A DNA stretch of 7,988 nucleotides from an uncultured bacterium (lineage in GTDB: Bacteria > Bdellovibrionota_C > UBA2361 > SZUA-149 > CALKYB01): the NCBI GenBank assembly GCA_938003565.1, contig CALKYB010000026.1, forward strand, positions 1-7,988, given 5' to 3'. The notes under the pieces are model-generated. The model made no database searches. It was given only the letters and a program-made list of their open reading frames with translations, and was not told the DNA's origin. Positions 1-4,748 of the stretch are shown here, piece after piece. The translations under genes and the position numbers were made by a program. Within the stretch, counting starts at the first letter, position 1, and every line of letters begins with the position of its first letter.

Positions 1-33
1 AATAAGCGGCGTATAAAGCTGTAACTGTTTTTG

Positions 34-66
34 GAGTGATGGTACTCTAGTTTAGAGTACCACTCT
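34..66 (+). terminator. Hairpin, possible intrinsic terminator of an upstream gene
   Basis: TGGTACTCT (40-48) and AGAGTACCA (54-62) form a perfect 9-bp stem around a 5-base loop. GAG at 34-36 and CTC at 63-65 could extend it across a 3-base bulge. The following bases (CTCTTCGTTTGTT) are T-rich but are not a clean T-run, so termination is likely rather than certain. Frame 1 reads NKRRIKL and then TAA at 22-24, and frame 2 stops at 14-16. The end of an upstream plus-strand gene may therefore lie just before the hairpin, but too little is present to identify it. Confidence 0.45.
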
Positions 67-80
67 TCGTTTGTTATACT
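51..80 (+). promoter_or_regulatory. Weak candidate promoter for folC
   Basis: TTTAGA at 51-56 matches the sigma-70 -35 consensus at 4 of 6 bases. TATACT at 75-80 matches the -10 box at 5 of 6, with an 18-base spacer. The -35 overlaps the right arm of the hairpin at 40-62. Transcription would begin near 87 and leave a leader of about 158 bases before folC. A second -10-like box (TACAAT, 151-156) lies closer to the gene but lacks a recognisable -35. Confidence 0.25.
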
Positions 81-244
81 TTCACTTCTCAGGCTTTAAA
101 TGCCTAAAATTTTAATTTATTCCCACGGACAGTGGTTGCCCTGTTAGCTTTACAATACTAATTTGAACCTGTTTACTTAGCTGCATTTGGTATGGAGATA
201 TTTTCTATTGTTTGAGTTGGTGCGCTAGAAATGCTGAGGCAAAA

Positions 245-1543
245 ATGAACGTAAAACACCCTCAATTCAACACCGGTATACCTTACTTCGATAGGCTGAA
301 GGCTTGGAATGGTAAAGCTGAATATAAGTTGGAAGTTCCTCGTGCACTTCTGGCTGAGCTTGGCAATCCTCAGGATAAAATAAAAACTATTCATGTTGCT
401 GGAACGAATGGAAAAGGCTCGGTGTGCTGCTACATCGCAGCAATTTTGCAAGCCGCGGGCGAGCAAAAAGTAGCGATGCACTGCTCTCCGCATTTAACAG
501 ATGTTTGCGAGAGAATGATAATTGCCGGCCGGCCAGTTAACAAACGTAGGTTAATTGAAGCCTCTGAGGTAGTGGAGCGAGCGGCTGATAAGTTAGGTAT
601 TGCACCTTCATTCTTCGAAGGAACACTAGCATGCGTCTTTCTAATAGCTGCAGAGCAGGAGGTTTCATGGTTGGTGCTAGAGACTGGTTTGGGTGGAAGG
701 CTTGACGCAACTAATTTGGTTAAGGCCCCCGAGGCAGTGGTTATTACCAATATTGGTTACGACCATACCCATATTTTAGGAAACACTTTAGGGGAGATTG
801 CCCGGGAGAAGGCTGGGATAGTTAAACCAGGTGCTAAAGTATTTGTTGGTGAAATGCCCAAGGTGGCTAATTGGGAAGTGCTTGCCGCTGCTAAGAAGTA
901 TAGTTGCGAGGTTTTTGTCCAAGGGGATGATTTTTATTTCAGTGAATCAGAAGTTGTTTTAGCAGAGCAAGACAGTGTCCTGCCAAAGCAGTTTTTTGAG
1001 AAGAATTCTTACTCACAAGCTAAAAGAAATAATATGCTTTTGGCTGCCAAGGTTGCTTTTGAATTGGGATTCTTTGAATTCATAGAGTTTGGTTTGGAGA
1101 AAGCAGTTTGGCCTGCACGTTTTGAGGTTATTGAGCGTGATAGTCAAACTTTCATCCTAGACGTAGCTCATAACCCAGACGGTGTAGGAGTTTTAGTTTC
1201 TTCTTTGAGGGAGTATGTAGCGAAAAATAAAAAGGAAGATTCTAGTATTGCGTTTGTGATGTCTGCCTTGGAGAGAAAAGACTGGAAAAAAATGTTGGAG
1301 ATTCTTTCTTCTGAATTTCCAGACTATCCCTTTGTTTTTACTCGCTCTAGTCATTTTCAGGCAGTTGATCCAGAGGAGCTTAGAGAGTTTGTTGGTTCGG
1401 AAGCTTCGACTGTAGAGCTTTCTGAAATTGAGAAGGCAGTAAGTGAAATTGATTTGATAGTTTTATGTGGATCGATATTTTTAGCTGGGGAAGTTAGGCC
1501 AATGCTAACGAAAGAACCTTTTAGTATTTTTAACGAGAGTTGA
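245..1543 (+). CDS. folC: Bifunctional folylpolyglutamate synthase / dihydrofolate synthase (FolC)
   Basis: This cytosolic Mur-ligase-family enzyme uses ATP to join glutamate to folates. In many bacteria it also makes dihydrofolate from dihydropteroate. The 432-residue length is normal for the family. Visible motifs are the P-loop GTNGKGS (residues 53-59), HCSPHLTDVCERM (79-91) typical of the folate-binding side, ETGLGGRLDATN (146-157), ITNIGYDHTHILG (167-179), and the C-terminal-domain motifs WPARFEVIE (289-297) and LDVAHNPDG (305-313). LCGSIFLAGEVRPML near the end is also typical. I chose ATG 245 because TGAGG at 235-239 lies 5 bases upstream and the family usually begins shortly before a YFDRL-like segment. 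An in-frame TTG at 212 would add 11 unlikely residues. The gene stands alone on the plus strand. Whether both activities are present cannot be read from sequence alone. Confidence 0.95.
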   Translation: MNVKHPQFNTGIPYFDRLKAWNGKAEYKLEVPRALLAELGNPQDKIKTIHVAGTNGKGSVCCYIAAILQAAGEQKVAMHCSPHLTDVCERMIIAGRPVNKRRLIEASEVVERAADKLGIAPSFFEGTLACVFLIAAEQEVSWLVLETGLGGRLDATNLVKAPEAVVITNIGYDHTHILGNTLGEIAREKAGIVKPGAKVFVGEMPKVANWEVLAAAKKYSCEVFVQGDDFYFSESEVVLAEQDSVLPKQFFEKNSYSQAKRNNMLLAAKVAFELGFFEFIEFGLEKAVWPARFEVIERDSQTFILDVAHNPDGVGVLVSSLREYVAKNKKEDSSIAFVMSALERKDWKKMLEILSSEFPDYPFVFTRSSHFQAVDPEELREFVGSEASTVELSEIEKAVSEIDLIVLCGSIFLAGEVRPMLTKEPFSIFNES

Positions 1544-1556
1544 AGGTGGGAACATC

Positions 1557-1616
1557 ATGAGGATTTCTAAGAGCGAAATCGTTTTTGATAAACACTATAT
1601 ACCCCTCCTAGTATAA
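1557..1616 (+). other. 19-codon open frame immediately after folC
   Basis: ATG at 1557 opens a frame of 19 codons ending in TAA (1614-1616), peptide MRISKSEIVFDKHYIPLLV. It is preceded by a good ribosome-binding sequence, AAGGTGG (1543-1549), which overlaps the last base of the folC stop codon and sits 7 bases from the ATG. The arrangement resembles translational coupling. The peptide is very short and matches nothing I recognise. It may be a decayed gene start, a tiny peptide or chance. Confidence 0.2.
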
Positions 1617-1671
1617 ACTTCGGCATTTACAAATAATCTTCACCCCGGGGTATAACAGTGCGCTAGCACTG
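1598..1671. repeat. Nested inverted repeats downstream of folC
   Basis: TATACCCC (1598-1605) is the exact reverse complement of GGGGTATA (1647-1654), an 8-bp pair separated by 41 bases. The right arm overlaps the palindrome CCCCGGGG (1643-1650). A second hairpin follows at once: CAGTGC (1656-1661), loop GCTA, GCACTG (1666-1671). No T-run follows either structure, so a standard intrinsic terminator is not supported. The structures could mark the 3' end of the folC transcript or serve as a protein-binding site. Confidence 0.5.
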
Positions 1672-1724
1672 CCAGTATATTTAAATTTCTAAGTTTTTCT
1701 AGACACTTACAAAGGCTATTATTT

Positions 1725-1766
1725 CGCCTAGTTTTGGCATAACATAACTGAGCGTCTAGATAGGCG
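1725..1766. repeat. Short inverted repeat upstream of the 53-codon gene
   Basis: CGCCTA (1725-1730) is mirrored by TAGGCG (1761-1766), and the palindrome TCTAGA occurs just outside (1698-1703) and inside (1755-1760) this span. The pair lies 30-70 bases before the start at 1796, where an operator or leader hairpin could sit. The stems are short and may be chance. A TATTAT box (1717-1722) in this stretch resembles a -10, but no convincing -35 precedes it. Confidence 0.2.
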
Positions 1767-1795
1767 TGAGCCGTTATCAAGATTGAGTGAACCCA

Positions 1796-1957
1796 ATGGA
1801 ATTTAATGAAATAAAAGGACTGTTTGAGTCTTATGTTCTCGAAGCAGCTGGGATGCTCGAGAGTATGCCGGAAATTATGTTTTACCTGAAAGCGGGTGTT
1901 TTACTAGCTATGCTTTGCATAATTTGTTACATCGCTTTTACTGCCTTGTTTGGTTAA
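1796..1957 (+). CDS. Small predicted single-pass membrane protein, unknown function
   Basis: I do not recognise this gene. It encodes 53 residues. The first half is amphipathic with several acidic residues (MEFNEIKGLFESYVLEAAGM). Residues about 31-51 are strongly hydrophobic (LKAGVLLAMLCIICYIAFTA), as in a single transmembrane helix ending almost at the C-terminus. With the acidic side first and the lone lysine (K32) at the start of the helix, topology is uncertain. ATG 1796 is preceded by GAGTGA (1785-1790), a modest ribosome-binding sequence 5 bases away. GTG 1787 is an in-frame alternative just after a stop codon (TGA, 1784-1786). It lies alone between folC and an acetyltransferase, all on the plus strand, with no clear promoter. 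The sharply bounded hydrophobic segment argues for a real gene, but the small size leaves doubt. Confidence 0.5.
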   Translation: MEFNEIKGLFESYVLEAAGMLESMPEIMFYLKAGVLLAMLCIICYIAFTALFG

Positions 1958-2034
1958 TTGAAGTTTACTGGGCAGAATAGGCACTAGTAGATTGCAAGAA
2001 AAATGCCTCCCCACTTTAGAGATCTAGTAATCAT

Positions 2035-2589
2035 TTGAAATCCGAAATAACAAAAACTTCACCTCCTAGGGAAATTCTTAGTGAGCGGCTTTTGATTCGA
2101 ATTCCCACTCTCTCAGATTCTTCGAGTATTTTGTCGGCCTATGCTGGAGTGTCTGAGGCAGTTAAGTATCTTTCTTGGCCTAAGAAGAACTCTGAGGATG
2201 AGGTTAAAGAGTTTATTGAGCGGGTCTTTTTGGGCTGGGAGATGCAAGATAGCTTTACCTGGGTGGTAACTCTCAGGGAAACCGCCTCTATAGTCGGCTG
2301 TATCGCCTTTAGACCTCAGCGAACAGGTTATGAAATTGGTTATGTATTGTCACCAAACTATTGGGCCAAAGGGCTTGGAACTGAGCTCGTTGAGAGGATG
2401 ATTGAAGTGGCTTTTGAAGATAATGCAATTCACCGTGTCTGGGCCTACTGTGATACAGAAAATCTAGCGTCGGTTCGCTTACTAGAGAAAGTTGGGATGA
2501 GCCGAGAAGGTCTTCTGCAAAAGTGGGGTGAGTCTCCCAACCTAAGCTCAGGTCCGAGAGATCAGTACTGTTACGCTATAGTGCGCTAG
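2035..2589 (+). CDS. GNAT-family N-acetyltransferase, RimJ/RimL type
   Basis: The product is a 184-residue acetyl-CoA-dependent acetyltransferase, probably cytosolic. It opens with the usual strand of the Acetyltransf_3 group (LSERLLIRIPTLSD, residues 15-28). The acetyl-CoA pyrophosphate-binding loop is YWAKGLGTE (109-117), preceded by the strand YEIGYVLSP (99-107). The C-terminal motif N.ASVRLLEKVGM..EG lies at 143-159. Relatives acetylate ribosomal protein N-termini, amino acids or antibiotics; the substrate here cannot be told. TTG 2035 is taken as start because the frame opens only at 2020 after TAG (2017-2019), no ATG occurs before residue 70, and the conserved domain needs the N-terminal part. 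The ribosome-binding sequence is weak (AGAGA around 2018-2022). The stop lies 17 bases from the convergent rpsT stop. Confidence 0.85.
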   Translation: MKSEITKTSPPREILSERLLIRIPTLSDSSSILSAYAGVSEAVKYLSWPKKNSEDEVKEFIERVFLGWEMQDSFTWVVTLRETASIVGCIAFRPQRTGYEIGYVLSPNYWAKGLGTELVERMIEVAFEDNAIHRVWAYCDTENLASVRLLEKVGMSREGLLQKWGESPNLSSGPRDQYCYAIVR

Positions 2590-2606
2590 TTTTATCCGAG
2601 AAGTCT

Positions 2607-2873
2607 TTACTTAGAAACTGCAGCAACTTTTTTGTTGAGGCGACTGATTCGGCGGTTGGCATTGTTCTTATGGAGAACACCGTGAAGAACTGCTTTATCA
2701 AAAAGTTTGTTGGCTTCAGCTGCACCTTTTTTGGCCTCTTCAGCGTTACCGGCTTCAATCTGAGCCAGAGTGTTTTTAACCGCTGTTCTTATTGTCGCGC
2801 GGGCAAAACGGTTGCGAGCACGACGTTTGACGTTTTGTCTAATTCTTTTTAAGGCTGATTTATGATTGGCCAT
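2607..2873 (-). CDS. rpsT: 30S ribosomal protein S20
   Basis: This 88-residue, lysine- and arginine-rich protein binds 16S rRNA in the small ribosomal subunit, and its length is normal for S20. The N-terminus MANHKSALKRIRQNVKRRARN is characteristic, as is the C-terminal LHKNNANRRISRLNKKV segment. ATG 2873 is chosen over an in-frame upstream ATG at 2933, because family members begin exactly at MANHKSA and GAAGAG lies a few bases upstream on the minus strand. A -10-like TACAAT (minus strand, 2909-2904) would give a leader of about 24 bases, but its -35 is poor. The gene seems to be its own transcription unit. No hairpin with a T-run is visible between its stop and the facing acetyltransferase gene. 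Confidence 0.97.
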   Translation of the reverse strand: MANHKSALKRIRQNVKRRARNRFARATIRTAVKNTLAQIEAGNAEEAKKGAAEANKLFDKAVLHGVLHKNNANRRISRLNKKVAAVSK

Positions 2874-2903
2874 TATCTCTTCGCAACTCCTTGCATGAAA
2901 TAT

Positions 2904-2909
2904 ATTGTA
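2904..2909 (-). promoter_or_regulatory. Candidate -10 box for rpsT
   Basis: On the minus strand this reads TACAAT, 5 of 6 matches to the -10 consensus, about 30 bases upstream of the rpsT start. The sequence 16-18 bases further upstream (around TGCCTA) is a poor -35. A promoter is expected somewhere here, because the next minus-strand gene upstream, mazG, ends about 380 bases away. This exact site is a guess. Confidence 0.25.
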
Positions 2910-3040
2910 AATCTTGGTATAAAAACTAGGCACTAAAGTTTAGTCACTATGTGCCCATTAAAGTGAGAGAGTATTTGTTTCCCTCAAGAATTTCGAGCCT
3001 TTCTATATCTTAAACCCAAAACTTGGTCAAAATTCTAACC

Positions 3041-3046
3041 TATAAT
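3041..3046 (+). promoter_or_regulatory. Perfect -10 hexamer, plus strand
   Basis: TATAAT matches the sigma-70 -10 consensus at all six bases. Nothing like TTGACA lies 16-18 bases upstream (AAAACT region). TTGGTC at 3023-3028 is closer to consensus but only 12 bases away. If used, transcription would start near 3053, about 47 bases before the small frame at 3100. A/T-rich DNA produces such boxes by chance. Confidence 0.25.
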
Positions 3047-3099
3047 TAGCTAAAAGATACCATATTAATCAATAATAGGGTTTGGGGAAGATTTTATTG

Positions 3100-3219
3100 A
3101 TGTTTAAGGCTGAGGGTAAGCCCCTTCAAGCCATAAAGTATCTAGAAGCAATTGAGCTAAACCACTCGATGACTTTGGGTGGAAGAGAGGGGTTTAGCTC
3201 AATTGCTGCGAGGAGTTAA
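3100..3219 (+). CDS. Candidate 39-residue peptide, unrecognised
   Basis: ATG 3100 opens 39 codons ending with TAA at 3217-3219. The peptide begins MFKAEGKPLQAIKYLEAIEL and ends GFSSIAARS. GGGGAAG (3084-3090), a reasonable ribosome-binding sequence, lies 9 bases upstream, and a TATAAT box lies 54 bases before that. I recognise no family. Much of the frame is occupied by a 17-bp perfect inverted repeat (3147-3163 and 3191-3207) and a smaller hairpin (3108-3132). The DNA may therefore be a structured element in which an open frame survives by chance. It points toward the end of mazG, which converges on it. Confidence 0.3.
   Translation: MFKAEGKPLQAIKYLEAIELNHSMTLGGREGFSSIAARS
3108..3132 (+). 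repeat. Small hairpin within the 39-codon frame
   Basis: GGCTGAGGG (3108-3116) can pair with CCTTC (3123-3127) and AGCC (3129-3132) across a bulged A (3128) and one G-T pair, giving about 9 pairs around the loop TAAGCC. A competing 4-bp stem GGCT/AGCC (3108-3111 with 3119-3122) uses the same left arm. It lies 14 bases before the much stronger 3147-3207 stem. Confidence 0.35.
3147..3207. repeat. Perfect 17-bp inverted repeat with 27-base loop
   Basis: AGCAATTGAGCTAAACC (3147-3163) is the exact reverse complement of GGTTTAGCTCAATTGCT (3191-3207). The loop (3164-3190) can add CTC/GAG pairs (3165-3167 with 3187-3189) past one mismatch. It sits 48 bases past the mazG stop on the minus strand and inside the 39-codon plus-strand frame. 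No T-run follows on either strand, so it is not a standard intrinsic terminator. It could stabilise the 3' end of the mazG transcript, belong to a small structured RNA, or be a remnant of a palindromic repeat. No second copy occurs in this window. Confidence 0.9.
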
Positions 3220-3254
3220 TATAGAAACTAGATAAGATCGCGGCTTCTCAAAAA

Positions 3255-4094
3255 CTAGCTATTACTTTCAGCTAAAATCCGCTTGGCTTGCTGCCAAGCG
3301 CCCTCTAGTTTCTCAATGCTAAAGTCTTCTAAAGAGTTCTCTTCTCCAAGCTCGAGAACCTTCTCCATTGTCTCAAATCTCTCTATGAATCTCTTACAGC
3401 AAGCTCGTAGTGAATCTTCGGGACTTATGTTTAGCCAGCGGGCTAACTGAGAGAGGGAGAACAGATAGTCCCCTAATTCGTGTTCGAGTTGAGTTTTATT
3501 TACTGCATTGGCTTTGAATTCAGAACTACCCAATACCTCAAGAAGCTCTTCTCTTTCTTCCTCCACTTTTTTCCAAACGGACTCTATGTCTGGCCAGTCG
3601 AATCCAAGCTTTGCGGATTTTTCTCCAATTCTTCCCGCCTGATTTAGGGCAGGAAGAGATTTGGGAATATCGTGTAGAATTGCTGCTCCGCTAGTATTCT
3701 CTTTACCTTGGTCTAATTTTTCTTGCTTTTTTATTTCAGCCCAATTCTTTAAAACCTCATCCGAGCCATCAACTTTGGAATCTCCAAAAACATGAGGGTG
3801 TCTACGAATCATCTTATCAGTGATTCCCTTAACCACATCGTCTATGTCAAAGGCTCCTCTATCTTTTGCAATTTGCGAATGAAGCATGACCTGGAGCAGT
3901 ACGTCACCAAGCTCAGCACAAAGCTCAGTGTCATCCTTCTGGTCAATCGCTTCGATAGCCTCGTAGGTTTCTTCTATAAAGTATTTTCTAATACTTGAGT
4001 GAGTTTGCTCTATGTCCCAAGGGCAACCCGTGTCTGGATCTCGCAAGGCTGCAACGACATCTGTAAGGCTTCTAAATAGTGACTTGGATTTCAA
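3255..4094 (-). CDS. mazG: Nucleoside triphosphate pyrophosphohydrolase MazG
   Basis: This cytosolic enzyme hydrolyses nucleoside triphosphates to monophosphates and pyrophosphate. It is known for cleaning nucleotide pools and, in E. coli, for lowering ppGpp. The 279-residue protein has both tandem MazG domains. In the first, GCPWD (23-27) precedes the metal-binding set EETYE (41-45) and ELGD (61-64), then RRHPHVFGD (97-105). In the second, EEEREEL (178-184) pairs with ELGD (206-209). The start is TTG 4094, supported by AGAAGAG 7 bases upstream and by the position of the conserved LRDPDTGCPWD segment. It lies 58 bases after the TerB-like gene on the same strand and may share its transcript. 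No antitoxin or toxin partner is nearby, unlike the mazEF locus of E. coli. Confidence 0.95.
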   Translation of the reverse strand: MKSKSLFRSLTDVVAALRDPDTGCPWDIEQTHSSIRKYFIEETYEAIEAIDQKDDTELCAELGDVLLQVMLHSQIAKDRGAFDIDDVVKGITDKMIRRHPHVFGDSKVDGSDEVLKNWAEIKKQEKLDQGKENTSGAAILHDIPKSLPALNQAGRIGEKSAKLGFDWPDIESVWKKVEEEREELLEVLGSSEFKANAVNKTQLEHELGDYLFSLSQLARWLNISPEDSLRACCKRFIERFETMEKVLELGEENSLEDFSIEKLEGAWQQAKRILAESNS

Positions 4095-4152
4095 AAATTG
4101 GCTCTTCTATTAAACGAAATTTATAGTGGTTTCAGTATATATCGCTAAGTTT

Positions 4153-4614
4153 TTACTTTTGACCGTCGGGTTCAAATCCAAGTAGACGTTCAAGTCGGTC
4201 AAACAAGTATAGCTCAAATCCATGCTCAATCTCGTCTGAGTGGATTAAACCTTTAACCATTACTAAGAGCTCCTCTCTCTCCTCACTAGACATCGTGTTT
4301 ACAAGGTGTTGAGCGAAAAGCTCAGTAGTTTGCATATTTGCCATCAGCAACGTTCCTTGCTGAATTAAATTACGGATTTCGCCGTCTTTGAGACCAAACT
4401 TGCTTTTGAAATATTCAAACAAAAATTCGTATTCTCGTTTGTCAAACTCTAAGTCGCAAAGAGCAATCTCAGAAACTAAAACAGCAATTGCTTGTTCTTG
4501 CGTAACTTTTCGACCAGCTCCAAGCTCGTCCAGTAAGGTTTTCTCATCTTTTGAAAATAGGCCAGGACTTGAGCTCTTAATGGTTTTGCCCAATTTGTCT
4601 AGAATAGATTTCAA
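4153..4614 (-). CDS. TerB-like (tellurite resistance TerB family) protein
   Basis: The product is 153 residues, mostly helical, with no signal peptide or membrane segment. The pattern of two acidic helical repeats fits the TerB fold. The first is AIAVLVSEIALCDLEFDKREYEF (residues 42-64; D54, D58, E61). The second is VMVKGLIHSDEIEHGFELYLF (119-138; D127, E128, E134), followed by a family-like ending ERLLGF. TerB-fold proteins bind divalent metal through such acids; their roles are varied and tellurite resistance should not be assumed. TTG 4614 is chosen because GGGAG lies 7 bases upstream. The N-terminal 35 residues are polar and unassigned. It sits between pilU and mazG on the same strand, 134 bases after pilU. 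The family call rests on pattern, not on alignment. Confidence 0.65.
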   Translation of the reverse strand: MKSILDKLGKTIKSSSPGLFSKDEKTLLDELGAGRKVTQEQAIAVLVSEIALCDLEFDKREYEFLFEYFKSKFGLKDGEIRNLIQQGTLLMANMQTTELFAQHLVNTMSSEEREELLVMVKGLIHSDEIEHGFELYLFDRLERLLGFEPDGQK

Positions 4615-4659
4615 GGTTTGGCTCCCATACCTAAAATTCAGTTGAAGTCCGCAATAACT

Positions 4660-4675
4660 CTCTCCGTAGGGAGAG
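4660..4675. repeat. Hairpin between pilU and the TerB-like gene
   Basis: CTCTCC (4660-4665) and GGAGAG (4670-4675) form a 6-bp stem with a 4-base loop. On the transcribed minus strand it is followed by AGTTATTGC, not a T-run, so it is not a clear terminator. It lies about 45 bases before the TTG of the TerB-like gene and may influence its expression. Confidence 0.45.
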
Positions 4676-4705
4676 GAGGGTAGCAGAAATACTAGCTTTT
4701 TTCTT

Positions 4706-4719
4706 AGTGGCTGTCCACT
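4706..4719. repeat. Short hairpin 3' of pilU
   Basis: AGTGG (4706-4710) and CCACT (4715-4719) form a 5-bp stem around CTGT, starting 30 bases past the pilU stop on the minus strand. On that strand an A-rich stretch (AAGAAAAAAG) follows, the opposite of a terminator tail. Together with the hairpin at 4660-4675 it makes the 134-base gap structured, but no termination signal is clear. Confidence 0.3.
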
Positions 4720-4748
4720 TGTGTTGTGAAAGTCAGATTTGTCCTGGC

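Noticed and set aside
212..244. Upstream TTG start adding 11 residues to FolC
   Set aside because: ATG 245 has a good ribosome-binding sequence at the right distance, and the extra residues are not family-like.
173..750. Minus-strand open frames of about 106 codons over folC
   Set aside because: They lie opposite a well-supported gene, have composition unlike a normal protein and resemble no family.
2874..2933. Upstream ATG start adding 20 residues to S20
   Set aside because: S20 proteins begin at MANHKSA, and the extra residues are unlike the family.
3191..3215. tRNA-like D-arm sequence (TTTAGCTCAATTG) in the right arm of the inverted repeat
   Set aside because: It resembles the D-arm of many tRNAs, but there is no matching anticodon arm, T-arm or acceptor stem nearby, and the same word appears inverted in the left arm.
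3255..4094. mazG as part of a toxin-antitoxin locus
   Set aside because: No mazE/mazF-like or other small paired genes lie next to it; tandem-domain MazG is a housekeeping enzyme.
4165..4185. T-arm-like GGGTTCAAATCC on the plus strand
   Set aside because: The flanking five bases do not pair as a T-stem, and the sequence is the coding end of the TerB-like gene (GFEPDG) on the other strand.
4153..4614. Tellurite resistance (ter) operon
   Set aside because: Only one TerB-like protein is present, with no terA, terC, terD or terZ neighbours, so a resistance function is not supported.
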